Shown piece after piece: positions 43,156-55,174 of a stretch of DNA of 64,000 bases. A program made the translations under genes and the position numbers. Under the pieces are notes generated by a model. It had not been told where the DNA came from. It made no database searches and saw only the letters and a program-made list of their open reading frames with translations. Position 1 is the first letter of the stretch; the number at the start of each line of letters is the position of its first letter. Origin of the DNA: Eulemur rufifrons (lineage: Eukaryota > Chordata > Mammalia > Primates > Lemuridae); NCBI RefSeq assembly GCF_041146395.1, contig NC_090996.1:31086738-31150737 (forward strand). The letters are read 5' to 3'.

Positions 43156-43625
43156 CACTGCTATAGAGGAACAGCAGGGAGGAAAGGGAGGGAATCCAAT
43201 GGGGTAGGATGGCCGGGGAGAGAAGCGGTTTACAGGTGAGAATCAGTGCTGAGGCGCTAAGGCATCACTCTAGGGTTCTGGCCCTGCAGTGATGCAGAAG
43301 TGGCCAGAAAGGGCTTCCTGGAAACCCCAGTGCTAAGAGAGGCCGCCTATGCAGGGAGGCTGGGACTGGTACTTTGTTTCCTACAGCTGCTTCTCAAATA
43401 AAAAAATAAAAAATCTATAATTAAATCAGTTTGGGAAGATCTGGGTTAAAGCAAATCACACAAATGTGTTTTTGCTGTATACTGTAGGACTTTTCAAAGC
43501 CTTTCATAGCCTAATATGCACCATGAAAATCTAAAATAGAAGACTTGGCATTACTACGTGAGAAACTGAACAGGAAATATGAAGAATGTTTTATTTTTCC
43601 CATATTTTATGTGTGTGTTTATGTT
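43156..43625. other. unique spacer, no gene seen
   Basis: About 470 bp with no identified feature. Confidence 0.5.
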
Positions 43626-44070
43626 TTTTACCCTTTTTAAAAAATAAATTTAATTTTAGAATAGCTTTAGATTTACAGAAATGTTGTGAAGGGAAATACA
43701 GAGAATTTCCATGTAATCAACACTCAATCTCCCCTATTATTAATATTTTGCAGTAGTATGGTGCATTTTTTAAAACTAAGGAACCAATATGAATAAACTA
43801 TTAACTAAAGTCTATACTTTACTCATATTTGCTCAGTTTTCTCCTAATGTCTGTTTTTGGCCCCACAATCCCATCCAGGTCACCACACAACTTTTAGGTG
43901 TCAGATCTCTTTGGGTCCTCTTGGCTGTGACAGCTTCTCAGACTTTTCCTGTTTTTCAATCACCTTGACAGTCAGATATTTCGTAGGATGTCTCTCAGTT
44001 AGGATTTGTCCAATGTGTTCCTCATGATTAGACCGCGGTTATGGGTTTTGAGCAGGAAAAACCTATTCCG
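43626..44070 (-). repeat. L1M-family 3' fragment
   Basis: The right half is the reverse complement of the same L1 tail type seen at 24.9 kb ('cgtaggatgtctctcagtta', 'cctcatgattagaccgcgg'). The left half ('gctttagatttacagaaatg') fits the adjoining part of that 3' UTR. Confidence 0.7.
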
Positions 44071-44544
44071 GTTTAAACAGTGCTTCCTATCTTCATGGAT
44101 TCAACACCTTTGCTAAGACTCTCAGGGCTTTGCTTCCTCTCTGAAAGACGGGATTGAATTTTGAGAAGGAAGATTATAAAATTGGAATTTCATAAATGAT
44201 CAGGAAAACCAATGTGGAGTTTTGGCTAAGCTGATCGGAGGAGATCGGATGGTTGCTGCTTAATATATAACCTTCAAGGCAAAGTTGCTGGTCGGCTATT
44301 CTCAGAATTCCTACTTGATGGCAACCAGCCCATTACTGGGTGCTTAGGAGACCACTGCAGCCTATTAGTACTCTGCATAATTAGGAAGGTTTGAACATAC
44401 ATTTAAAAAAACAAAACAAGACAAAATCTCATGTTCCCCAAGCCTGACGAAAATGCAGAACCCTCTATGGAAAGTATGAACATCTGTCTAAAACTGTTAT
44501 CCAACCAAGAGACTAGGATAGGGATTAACAAAAATAGACTGCAG

Positions 44545-44760
44545 TCTTAATCTCCTGGGTTTTAGTCCCAGCTTTGCAGCTTGGTGGCATTGGGCAAGTT
44601 CTTCCCACGGCTCAGCATCCTCATTGGCCAAGTGGGAGCAACACGAGTCTCTCCGGTAGACAGTGATTCTGTTGGTCCAATGAGCCGATGTGCACTCAAC
44701 GCTCACGGCATCGCGCCTTGAACACAGCAATCACCCACTTCTGATTAGCTATTATTTTTG
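44545..44760 (-). repeat. MIR SINE
   Basis: 'gtggcattgggcaagttctt', 'catcctcattggccaagtgg' and 'gcgccttgaacacagcaatc' form a reverse MIR with unusually many CpGs. Confidence 0.75.
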
Positions 44761-45394
44761 CCATTATTAAGTTAAATCGTATGGAAGCAACATTTATATA
44801 TGTTAACAACTGTCAAATGCCAGTAGTTTCACATGCTTCAATCTATTACTATCATCATCATCTTCTTCTTCATCACGTCATCATCAAAGACATCGACAGA
44901 TGACACAGCTCTCACTATAACTGAAGTGACCCTGGCACCGGAGCCCTTCAGCTGGGCTCTGGGCCTCCTCTTGGTCTCACTGTCACGGAAACGTCAGCAC
45001 AGACAACAGCCAGCCCGTCCCTCACTTCCAACCCAGCTTCCTTGAGCGGACCCTCCTCTCGTGTATGACGCTGCAATAACTCCATTTTTCCACGCTTCAT
45101 TTTCTCCCTTGCCTTGCTGGTGCCGTATCAAAGCAATGGGACTAAAGAGAAATTTCACAGCTCCTGACCCACGGCGAGGAATGCCCGTGAGCAACGAATG
45201 AATGAAACGTGATGAAGTTTCATGAATTTTTTCCTAGAAAATCTAACTTTCAATGAAATTGAGGAGGTGGGCAGACAAGGGAACACCCAGGGATGGAAAG
45301 AAGGCCCAACTCATGGTGACCGGATTACATTTGCTGGCCTGTGACTCCTTATTAAATAAAACCCTCCAAACAAATGTAATATGCATTACACACA
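44761..45394. other. unique spacer, no gene seen
   Basis: Includes a possible degenerate MIR 5' half at about 44790-44850 and a (CAT)n/(CTT)n-like tract at 44850-44876. Confidence 0.45.
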
Positions 45395-45452
45395 CACATA
45401 TGTATTCAGCGTGCGCGCACGCACGCGCACACACACACACACACACACACAC
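45395..45452 (+). repeat. (CA)n preceded by CG/CA alternation; Z-DNA-prone
   Basis: A GCGTGCGCGCACGCACGCGC-type stretch (45410-45430) runs into about 11 CA units (to 45452). Strict purine-pyrimidine alternation over about 40 bp. Confidence 0.92.
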
Positions 45453-46116
45453 TGCTTATATAGGGCAAAATAACCCAAACAAGAAACAATTGGCAATGGT
45501 TTTTTTTTTAACAGAATTGTGTTCAGGAGCCTTGTGCTGTTTTCTGTATTCTGTGACAATGGGGACCGGGAAAGAAATGCCATTCTCTAACCACTAAAAA
45601 TAAATACTTGTGTTATATTCTGTTGCCTCTGCAATGAATAAAACAGGCATGCGGGTTTATAATATCAATTCACAGGGCTCTTTCTGCTCCAGTGAACTGT
45701 TACTGAACGGTTCAGAACAAAGCTACAGGCAGATCGGACAAAGCTCCTCTAACAGGGTTGACATTAGGCTCAGCCTGATAAGACCACATCAGAGAAGCGC
45801 TCATTCTGCAGACTCTCTGATCACGGCAGCCAGAGACGGAGAGGTCCTCCAGCTCCCAGAACCTGATCACAGGCCGGGCTCTGCTGATCTGGCTTAGAGT
45901 AACAGCGCAGCTCGGGGTTATCGGGCGAAGCTGGAGTTCAAGGCAATCTCCTCTTTGCAGTGCATTTAGACATTAAGCAAAGCTCAGCCCAAGAGAAAGC
46001 GGGGGAAGAACTGGGTGGAGGGAGGCAGAAGGAAAAGAAGAAAAGTTCACTTGGGATAACAACATGCAATGATTCACATGTAAGGATGCTAGACACTTCC
46101 CAAAACATCTCTGTAG
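45453..46116. other. unique stretch, enhancer-like composition
   Basis: No named repeat. Contains an odd palindrome CTGAACGGTTCAG at 45703-45715 and a 95-codon open frame (45610-45897) that I do not recognise. Confidence 0.4.
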
Positions 46117-46331
46117 CACAACGGTTCTCAGTGGGGAGCTATTTTGATCTCCCCCCATCCCTCTGGGACCATGGGGATGCTTGGACACATTTTTGGATGT
46201 CACAACAGAATGGAGGGGGAGGCCTCAAGTGGGTAGAGGCCAGGGATGCTGCTCAGAAGCCTACAATGCAGGGGACAGCCACCTGCAACAAGGAATTATA
46301 CTACCCAGCCCCAATTGTCAATGGTGCAGAC
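46117..46331 (+). mobile_element. MER20-like hAT MITE
   Basis: 'cggttctcagtggggagcta', 'gacacatttttggatgtcac', 'gggtagaggccagggatgct' and 'aacaaggaattatactaccc' match, at near full length (~215 bp). Confidence 0.85.
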
Positions 46332-46944
46332 ACCTGCTGCGGGAGATAGCAGCCTTGATTGCCCAGCTAGACCGAGATAAAGCCTTATTAAATTAGATCA
46401 TCAGGTTAGTTATCAGCAAGAGCAATCTCAACACCCAGTAGATCGATGGGCAGTCTGGAGAGGAGAAAGCATCAGGAGTTACTTACTTCTCCTCAGCAGA
46501 TCAAATAGATCATTATATTTTAAGGCTATTTATGGGACATTTTTGGAGACGTGCTATTTCTCCCATTCATCTCCACGCAGTCACTGCTCTGAATGGTTTA
46601 CGGTACCCATTTTAAGGTTTTTTTTTTTTTTAATTTCAAAATGAATACAGTGACTGTATTAAAATTTCCTCTGCTTTACTGTCATCCACAAGTCAACACA
46701 AAGAAGCAAATTTATCTCACTAAACATAGTGGGGGCGGGGGGGAATTTAAACAATTTGAGTCCCTGCCTCAATTAACTTGAGACTTTTATTATGTACAGG
46801 AAGGTCATTAAAAGGAGGATGCTTCAAATATGATAATTGAAAGACTGTGCATGTTCTGACACCCACGATAGCCAGACAGTGTTCTGGTTAATCAGCCTTC
46901 CTATGTCCTCACTAAGGGAGGTTGCCAGCATCGAACTTTCTAAA

Positions 46945-47178
46945 GTAAAGGTTACCAAACTTCTTTTTTTTTTTTCTGGGAAGAGGCAGAAAGTAAATAT
47001 ACTAGGTGTTGTGGGCCATGCATTCTGTTGCAATTATTCAATTCTGCTGTTGTAACACAAAAGAGCCACTGACGATTTGTAAACAAATGTGCATGGCTGT
47101 GTTCCACTAAAACCCTTTGGGAAAACAGTCTGCAGGCCAGATTTGGCCTGAGGGCCATAGTCCGCCCATCCTCTGGTG
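46945..47178 (-). mobile_element. hAT-Charlie-type MITE (same family as 26.6 kb)
   Basis: 'cagaaagtaaatatactagg', 'atggctgtgttccactaaaa' and 'ccagatttggcctgagggcc' are the reverse of the 26.6-kb element. It includes a T tract at 46962-46976. Confidence 0.75.
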
Positions 47179-47588
47179 AAACATAAAAACTGGTACAACA
47201 CTAGAGCATAATTGAAGAGGCCGAATCTGTGAGGATGCAGAAGGCACTTTGAAAACCTGTACGGTCTCTAGGTTATTACTGTGCATAACACCTGGCATGA
47301 TGCTACAGTGAGTTGTACCAGCAACTAAGATTAATATAAAGGGTATGTCATCATCTCTGGGTTGCCGTTATATGCAGTCCTTCTTCTGTATTTCTTTTAA
47401 ATGGTCTTGTATTTCTTAGGAAAACAAATGCATGAAACACAAACTGAGGCCCTACTAGTCACACCATTTACCAAGCACCATAGCAGCCTCCGAGGATATA
47501 AAAGATAAATATGACTGATGACAATCATATCTGCCATACAATAATTTTATTAGTGTCATGGTTTCTTTTTTGTGTCATCCTCCTTTGC

Positions 47589-47620
47589 ACCACACACACA
47601 GACACACACACACACACATA
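47589..47620 (+). repeat. (CA)n microsatellite
   Basis: About 15 CA units with one GA interruption. Confidence 0.92.
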
Positions 47621-47708
47621 TCATACTAGCCTCTTGAAGACAAAATTCTGTTTTTTCCATCACTTTATTTCTAGCATCTCTAACAATAGCAGAGATGAAA
47701 TAGATGTA

Positions 47709-48187
47709 TAATAGTAGGCAGAATAATGTCCTTCTCACCCAAGATGTCCATATCCCAATTCCCACTTTATCTGGCAAAAGGGAATTTGCAGATGTGATCA
47801 AATTTAGGGTGTTGAGATGGGTAGATTACCCCAGATTATCCGGCTGGTCCTATGGAATCACTTAGGTCCTTAACAGATCAGAGGAGACATGGACCCAGAG
47901 GTAGAGTCAGAGACAGAGATTTGAATGTGCTGCACTGACTGCTTTGTAGCTGGAGGAAGAGGTTGCAAGCCAGGGAGCGCAGGGGCCTCTAGATGCCGGA
48001 AAGGCAGGAAATGAATTCTCCCCTAGAGCCTGCAGAAGAAACAGTCCCGCAGATACCTTGATTTGAGCCCAGGAAGACTCACTTCAGACTTTTGGCCTCT
48101 AGAATTACAAGAAAGTAAATTTGTATTGTTTTAAACCACTAAATTTGTAGTCATTTGTTACGGTAACAATAGAGAACTGATACAGTA
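47709..48187 (+). repeat. solo MaLR LTR (MLT1 type), near full length
   Basis: 'ggcaaaagggaatttgcaga', 'ttaccccagattatccggct', 'gcctctagatgccggaaagg', 'tctcccctagagcctgcaga' and 'tttaaaccactaaatttgta', ending 'gagaactgatacag'. No internal retroviral sequence, so a solo LTR. Its polyadenylation region has 'agaaagtaaattt' in place of AATAAA. Confidence 0.9.
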
Positions 48188-48489
48188 GTTACTAAGTAAC
48201 AATTTACCGCGGGGCTGAACGGTCACTTTGGAACACAGACGTTTTGGAGGTAGGGAAACTTTGGATTCTGGAAAGTTTTATTTATTTATTTTTCCTTCTA
48301 AGTATTTTGCATCCCTCTCTAATTTGCCGTCCGCTCAAAAGCATGATTCAAAGTGGGTTTTCTTTTGGAAACCTACTTCTACCCTCTGGGCCGCAGGTTG
48401 AGACAGAGGAAGAGACGCTGGCACTGAAGGGATTGGATCAAAATCAGGCTCACCCATGATGTTCTGAAATTTAAAAATAAAATTAAAAA

Positions 48490-48690
48490 TAAACCTATGC
48501 TCCCTCACTCAGTAGCCAGCTGACTCTAAGCAAGAAAAGCAAACTGTCTGGGCCTCAGTTTTCTATAATGGGGTGCAATAATCCCACCCTCAACATTCTT
48601 TCTGTAGGAATCAGAAACAGTAAGAACAATGTATTTGGCACACAGTAGGGCTGCAACATATGGCATCTCTATTTTCACTCCTGTTAGGGG
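48490..48690 (-). repeat. MIR SINE
   Basis: 'ctgggcctcagttttctat', 'ggtgcaataatcccaccctc' and 'atttggcacacagtagggct' form a clear reverse MIR. Confidence 0.85.
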
Positions 48691-48828
48691 GAGTTACCTT
48701 GGCAAGAAATAATGTTTAGCTGTCGTGATACAGATAAGCTTTACTATAACAATCACAATTTGAAGATTATTCTCAGTTTGTGTTTTGGAGAATGCAATTT
48801 ATCTTTCCAACAAAGTCATCATCTCTAG

Positions 48829-49049
48829 AAGGCTTCTCATCTTTGGCACTATTAACATTTTGGACTAGACAATTCTTTGTGGTGGGGGCTCTGCCCTGTG
48901 CATTGGAGGCTGTTCAGCAGCTGCCCAGCTCTCCCTACTAGATGTCAGTACTGTTTGTTCTCAAGTCCCCAGCTGTGACAACCAAGAATATCTCCTGACA
49001 TGGCCAAATGCACCCAGGGGTCACAATCACACGTGGCTGAGAATCACTG
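48829..49049 (-). mobile_element. MER20-like hAT MITE
   Basis: Reverse of the 46.1-kb family: 'tggcactattaacattttgg', 'ctctgccctgtgcattggag' and 'ctccctactagatgtcagta', ending 'gctgagaatcactg'. Confidence 0.85.
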
Positions 49050-50239
49050 ATCCAGGACCATGACCTCATTGCTCCAGGTACAGAAGAGTGGGAAGGGCAC
49101 AAGGAAACAGGTGTTAGAAGCAATTGGCTTTAGTTACCAGGCAAAAACCCCCAGCAGTGAAAATTCCCTCTGTGCCATCCAAGCCGACTGTTCAGTTCCT
49201 GGTAAAAATGAAGGCTGACCGCAGGTGCAGCTGGGACTTGGGCTGGAGGCCGGGATCCGCACAGCCTTGCTTGGTTTTCTTCCTCCGATGCGAGAATGTG
49301 TGGGCAGAAAGCACATCGAAATGCGTTGACTTGAAATGGGAGGCATGAGGCAGACGCGGAAGGCATTTTTAAATGTGCAAGGAAGAGGGCTGGTCCAGGC
49401 ATAACTTATTTAATTGCTGCCTTTGGAGCAGCCTGCGAGTTCCAGAGCAGCTGGGAACACGCTTCGCCCAGAGCTCAGCTCTGCTCAATGTTCTCTGGCA
49501 ACACCTGGTGGAACAGGGAAAAAACTGCACAGCGCCTTGGCATGAGCTGCTGCATCTGCTAATCTCATCGCAGCCGAAGGCTTTCCAGCCGCAAAGGTTT
49601 GTGGCGGGGGAGGGGGGGTACCTTCAGAGGCCCCACCTCTGCGCTGGCATCCACGCTGTGCCGTGCTAATTTCTCCTGTTTTTCTTTCTACTTTATCAAG
49701 CAGAAAACAAACACTGCTGTATTGTCAAGAGCTTTCTTGCTAGGATGAGGAAATAAATTGCAACTGCAGCCTCACTGGAGGTTTTTCTCTAGTTGCGCCC
49801 AGAAACCTCTCCACGATCACACCGCAACCTTGCAAGCGTGCACTGCCCAGCTTTAAAAACACACCCTTACGGGTTACTGCCCTATCTGAAATGATACCCT
49901 TCATAGCTTGGCAGGCATCTTTCCAGCTGCAGAGTAGAAAGATCTCTACTCAAGGGAGTAGAGATGAGAAAAGGGGACCCACACCCACACATCTACTTCC
50001 TGGGAATAAAATCCACTGACCTGGCAACTCCACTCCGGCTGCTACCCCCTCATCCAACCCACTTCACATCCCAGCAGAGCGCACATCTGCGTTTGCATCA
50101 GTGAGAAGGAAACACTCTCCCCTATTGTGTATTTTCCCTGATAAAGACATGGCAGCAGAGAAGCAGAGAATTAAAAAGTACGCTCAGTTCTTTGGAAAAG
50201 CATTCTCTTAAAATCCACAGACTCACTCCATATTCTAAG
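49050..50239. other. unique spacer, no gene seen
   Basis: About 1.2 kb. Open frames of up to 98 codons overlap on opposite strands and carry no recognisable domain. A G-rich run occurs at about 49604-49618. Confidence 0.5.
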
Positions 50240-50432
50240 GGAGGCAGCATGACGTGGTTGGGAGACAGGCTGAGGTTTAGGTCCTGGTCACTCCTGTGCA
50301 AATTATTTACATTCTTTAAGCCTTTATTTCTTCAACTGTGGAACAGAAATGATAATAGCATCTATCCGTGGAGGTCATGCATGCCAACTGCTTCACACAG
50401 TGCCTGCCAGAAAATGTTAGCTGTTAGCAGAA
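50240..50432 (-). repeat. MIR SINE
   Basis: 'taggtcctggtcactcctgt', 'cctttatttcttcaactgtg' and 'cacagtgcctgccagaaaat' form a reverse MIR. Confidence 0.85.
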
Positions 50433-50657
50433 GCCATAATCGTTCACCTCTAAGGAGCTATCACCGGATGTCACAAGTTTGTGGGCCTGTCCCTGGTAGG
50501 TCAGTGACCTGCAAGGTGAAATTAAATAAATTCCTATCTCTTCATGTTTTTCTTGTCGACCAAAATGGAGCAAATACCACCTGCTTTTTAAAATTATTTA
50601 ACTGAAAATATCATTTTTGCTATTGTAGAAGACATGTTAATGCTTTTCTTTCCCCAG

Positions 50658-50885
50658 TTTATTTTTTTATTTCAGCATATTACGGGGGTACAGATGATAA
50701 ATGTTTAGGTTACATATATCTCTTTTGCCCCACCCGAGTCACAGCTTCAAGTGTGTCCATCCCCCAGACAGTGCACATCGCACTCATTAGGTGTGAATAT
50801 TCCCATCCCCTCCTCCCCCTACCACCTGCCCAGCACCCGAAGACTGCTACTACTATATGTGCACGTGAATGTTGTCCAGTGGCAC
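50658..50885 (-). mobile_element. 5'-truncated L1 3' end
   Basis: Reverse 3' UTR: 'atttcagcatattacggggg', 'gtgtccatcccccagacagt', 'cgcactcattaggtgtgaat' and 'ccacctgcccagcacccga'. Same lineage type as the 27.1-kb copy. Confidence 0.85.
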
Positions 50886-51084
50886 ATAAACACAAGGCAT
50901 TATTATATATCTGATGCTTATATCCATTGCAAACATACATAGCCAATGTCATCAAGCAGATGTTTTTTAGAAGACCCTGGAGAATTATCTGGGAGTGTTT
51001 CAAAAATGTAAGCTTCAGTCCCTGACTGAGAAGGTCTCTTCTAGATGTTAGTTCTACCCAGTAAAAGGAGGAGGGGAGTTAAGA

Positions 51085-52065
51085 GGGGTCAGATATCCAA
51101 ATGGCCAACAGGTACGAGAAAAGGTGCTTACCATCGTTAATCACAGGGACCTGCAGATCAGAACCACAGTGGGCGATCACCTCATGCCTATCACAATACA
51201 GTGGCTACTATCAAAATGACAAAAGGTAACAAGTGCTGGCCAGGATGTGGAGACAAGGGAACCCTTGCACACTGTTGGTAGAAATGTAAATCAGTATAGC
51301 CATTATGGAAAACAGTGTGAACATTCCTCCAAAACTTAAAATCAGAACTACACTATGACCCAGCAATCCCACTTCTAGGTATGTATCCAAAGGAAATGAA
51401 ATCTGTTCACTGCAGCATTATTCACAATAGCCAAGATATGGAAACAACCTAAATTTCCATTGACAGATGAATGGATAAAGAAAATGTTTATATATATGTG
51501 TGTGTGTATACATATGCACATATATAAAAATATATAAAATATTCCAATACATATAATATTATTCAGCCATAAAAAAGGAAATCCTGTTATTTGCAACAAC
51601 ATGGATGAACCTGAAGGACATTATTGTAAAATAAATAAGCCAGACACAGAAACACAAGTACTGTATTATCTCACCTGTATGTGAGATCTAAAATAGTCAA
51701 ACTCATAGAAACAGAGAGTAAAACAGTGGTTGCCAGGGGCTGGGGGCAGGAAGAATCAAGGAGATGTCAGTCAAAGGGTTCAAAGTTTCAGTTATGCAAG
51801 ATGAACGAATCCTGGAGATTAATGTACAGTATGGTGACTACAATGAACAAAACTGTATTGTATACTTGAAATTTGCTAAGAGAATACATCTTAAGTGTTA
51901 TCGCCAAATTTTTTTTTTTAAAGGTAGCTATATGAGGTTGTGGATACGTTAATTAGATTCAGTGTGGTCATTTCATGATGGATACATATATTAAAACATC
52001 AAAGTGTACACCTTAAATATATACAACTGCTATTTGTCAATTATACTTTAATGAAACTAAAAAGA
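51085..52065 (+). mobile_element. L1MA/L1MB-like 3' fragment (end of ORF2 plus 3' UTR)
   Basis: ORF2-end sequence: 'atccaaatggccaacaggta', 'atgacccagcaatcccactt', 'acaacatggatgaacctgaa'. Then 3' UTR: 'cagtggttgccaggggctgg', 'aagtgtacaccttaaatata'. The reading frame is broken by many stops. TA/TG-rich expansion at 51485-51560. The longest single L1 piece in the window. Confidence 0.92.
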
Positions 52066-53400
52066 AGTGGTCAGATAATCCAAGAAAAATCAAGCTTCAT
52101 TTCATGCCAAAATTGCAACACGAATGTGGAGCTACAGGCTCACCATTTCCTACAATATCAGATCTGCAAATGCTCTGCAATGTTTCTGAGATTGCCTCCC
52201 AGTTCCCCTGCTTCCATGGACGTTGGTTTGTACTTTTGGTGGCTTCAGATCAAATAAAAACTTTCCACAGTTATGCCGTCCCTGCTGTTGATGCTGAGAT
52301 TCCAAGTTATAATGTCCTATGCAATGGGATTCTCAAACAGGAAAGGCTCTCTTTTCCTAAAAGTCACATTATATGAAATATTTACCATTTTGTGTGCCAG
52401 TGGCTGTCCAATTAGGCTCATCTGAAATACTCTAATTAACAGAGGGGAGTCTCACATAGTTAGCATTGGAAGCCACTCATATTCAAATTATGCATAAGGA
52501 TTTGGAAGCCAAGGTATAGAACATCTTTCTATGACCAAAGTTCAGATACTTTGAAGTCTGCTTCCCAACCTTGGCCCCCTCAGAGGACTAAGAATCTACC
52601 TTTTCTCCTATCCCTTGGTAGAAATTCTCAAGTGCAGGAGGATAGCATATTATTATTTTTAAAATTTTATTTAAGGCCACATTTTAAAGATGATATTCAT
52701 TTGTATCAAAAGACAATGCCTTAATCTGAAATTATTAAAGATTGATAACAGAGCTCAGGAACATGCTTCCTATTTTTCACTTCAAAAGGAAATTATTAAC
52801 CACCACTTTCAGGGCACTTAACAATGTCCAGGACTGAATAAGTTAGTTGATCCTCTCTTACAGGTTAGTCTTCAGACAAGACTCGGTGAATTTTTAAACA
52901 TGTTTTCAAAGAGTTGCTCATCACAGCTAGAGTTTTAAAATATAGCATATACATTTTTCAATTTGGTAAAAATCCGTTCTATATTTTATTTAAACCTTGA
53001 CGTTAGCATACAGTCTGACCATGTGGAAAATGTCACTCTGCATCTTTGAAATATATTCAAAAATGAAAATAAAATAAAAATAACTTTTTAAAGGGAAGAA
53101 AAAGAATATCCACTTGCTGAAGGCTTGATGTATTATTAACACATGATATCTTTCTCTTTGAGAGTTAACCTCATTGAGATATGACATGAGCCTGGATATA
53201 AAAGAGCCATTTTAACAGGACAACTGAGCTTCCTTTATGCAATTTGGAAACTCTTTTGGCCTCCTGTGCTAGGTCATAACAACTGAAAGAAGCTGGGCAT
53301 GTTACGTCTCCTGGTTGTGCCAAATAAGTCTGTTCAGTCGATAATATTTCAAAATACATTTTATCATTAACCTCACCGGCATCCTCAATTCTAGAGGCAA
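52066..53400. other. AT-rich unique stretch, no gene seen
   Basis: About 1.3 kb with no named repeat. Many A/T runs and no credible exon. Confidence 0.5.
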
Positions 53401-53414
53401 GCAACAAAGATACT

Positions 53415-53525
53415 GTTTTCTCTACCTTACAGATAATGAAATTTAGGTCCAAAGAAGTTAAACGATGAATGTGCCAATTTTACCAACATCACACAGAGAA
53501 CAAACAGCAAAGTCCACACTTTCCA
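53415..53525 (+). repeat. degenerate MIR fragment
   Basis: 'cttacagataatgaaattta' and 'aacatcacacagagaacaaa' suggest MIR. Confidence 0.5.
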
Positions 53526-53559
53526 CCACCCAGACATTTGAGATCCAAACTATTTTCCT

Positions 53560-53645
53560 ACTTATTTTTTTATCCTATCTAATCTGTCTGCCTGTCTATC
53601 AATATGTTTGGTGATCTCTCTAGTTATCAATCCATCCACGTGTCT
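53560..53645 (+). repeat. degenerate (TCTA/TCTG)n tract
   Basis: Units such as tctgtctgcctgtctatca and atcaatccatcc. Strongly interrupted. Confidence 0.6.
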
Positions 53646-54148
53646 ATGGCTTCCCCAAAACACCTACCGTGATTTTAAGGTGAGTTTGAAAGTTTATCAG
53701 AGAAAAGTCTGGCACGGCTGATAGATACTTGCAAAGGTTACCTGCTTGAGAAAAGCAATGAGATTTGGACGCTATTTAAAATTTGGAAATCTTCACCTTT
53801 TACTCTATATTTTTGCATATTTATGTATAGTTTGACTTTTTTCACAGACAGAACGGATTTATGCCAACTGCTGTGTGATTAAAAATAAATGCACTGAAGA
53901 CAAAAATAAAAAAAATGACTTTATCAGGCAGCTTAACGCTTCTCGATTTTCTAATACCATTATATGTTCCCTCCATTCAGGCAAATGCTCCTGCCATGTC
54001 TCGGGGCTGTATTTTGGATAAACCCTCTCAAATCAACTGCGTGGGACCAGATTTCATACCTCTGTCCCTTCACCTTCCTGGGTCTCACGTGCAGCTCCAA
54101 GGTTGGCAGGGCAACGTATTAGAAATAAAACACAATGGTCATAGGTGA

Positions 54149-54277
54149 CACTTCAATTTTGCTTCTTCAGCAGTGAAGATCACCAACGGCGCTGCTTTCT
54201 GCTATGACAGAAAATCCCCTAAATATCACGGCATGGTCATGTGCACCAATGGCACCGTGGATCCTGACTCCTCCTAA
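54149..54277 (+). pseudogene. exon-like open frame with strong splice acceptor
   Basis: A pyrimidine-rich acceptor (ttttgcttcttcag, ending at 54170) precedes an open frame from 54149 to TAA at 54275-54277. Codons from 54173 have a marked RNY, C-ending pattern. The residues include two TNG tripeptides and end with DPDSS before the stop. It would be a terminal coding exon or an ancient coding remnant. I do not recognise it, and chance is possible at this length. Confidence 0.2.
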
Positions 54278-54714
54278 CATCACCACCAAGCTGCTGGGAG
54301 CCGAAATCAATTTTTAATTGACTGGATTATTGCAGGACTGTGGCTCATCCGCTGTGCTTTGCTAAAGGATTTTCCGTCCCCAGCTCTGTGGACATCATCC
54401 AAGTGGAAAACTTCAAAATGCTTGAAGAGTAAAGTGGACTCAAGATTTAGGAAGGGGCTAGGAGCCCTACCTCCAGTTCCCAAAACTCCTCCGGCAGGTG
54501 GACCACACCACAAGACGTGCTCTCGAGCGACCAGGAAAGGGATATGTTGGGGAGGGTCTGGGAGGAGGCTGTCTTGTGTTTTTTTCACTTTTGAGGATGT
54601 CTGTCTTCAGGAATAATCCAAATATGTCTGCTAGACCCTGTGCTGAGGTTGCCAATTACCTTAAACATGGGTTCAGTGGGAGGAGAGAGGGGGCAGAGTT
54701 ACATAACGCAGTTA

Positions 54715-54845
54715 TTTTAAATGTAGGTCCTTGCCCTTCCCCCAGACCGACAGAATCAGAGTCTCTGGAGATGGAGCTTGGGGGAAGGTACAATTTTAAC
54801 AATCCCAGGAGAGTCTTAATGCATGACTAAATTTGAGAACTTCAG
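54715..54845. mobile_element. MER5-type hAT MITE
   Basis: 'gttattttaaatgtaggtcc', 'cagaatcagagtctctggag' and 'ctaaatttgagaacttcagg' match the family. Confidence 0.65.
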
Positions 54846-54854
54846 GCAAAATTG

Positions 54855-55110
54855 TTCAAAGCATAAACTCCAGGATCCAAAAAATCCAGATTAGGATACC
54901 AGCTGTGCCACCTTTCTAGTTGGGTGACTAAGAAAAATGACCTTTCCCTCTGGAGGTTCCATTTTCTCATCTATGAACTGGGGAGGAGCAAGTTACCTAC
55001 CTCTGAAGATTGTGGAGGTGAATGTTTTAAAAATAAAGATAATGCCCATCATCAATGCCAAGCAGAATGCCTGGTACCTAGTAAATGCCCACAAACAAAG
55101 GTCAGGTTTT
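54855..55110 (-). repeat. MIR SINE, near full length
   Basis: 'ccagctgtgccacctttcta', 'attttctcatctatgaactg', 'gcaagttacctacctctgaa' and 'cagaatgcctggtacctagt' form a reverse MIR. Confidence 0.88.
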
Positions 55111-55174
55111 TGTTGCTTAATGGTCTAAGCTCAGTCGAACTGTTTCTCCGTGCAAGGATGCTTGACAACAAAAT

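Noticed and set aside
51085..52065. Possible functional L1 ORF2 remnant
   Set aside because: Only the last part of the coding region, with many stops. A fossil.
53677..53685. AAG|GTGAGT splice donor
   Set aside because: Strong motif, but the upstream sequence is a degenerate tetranucleotide tract and MIR, with no open exon.
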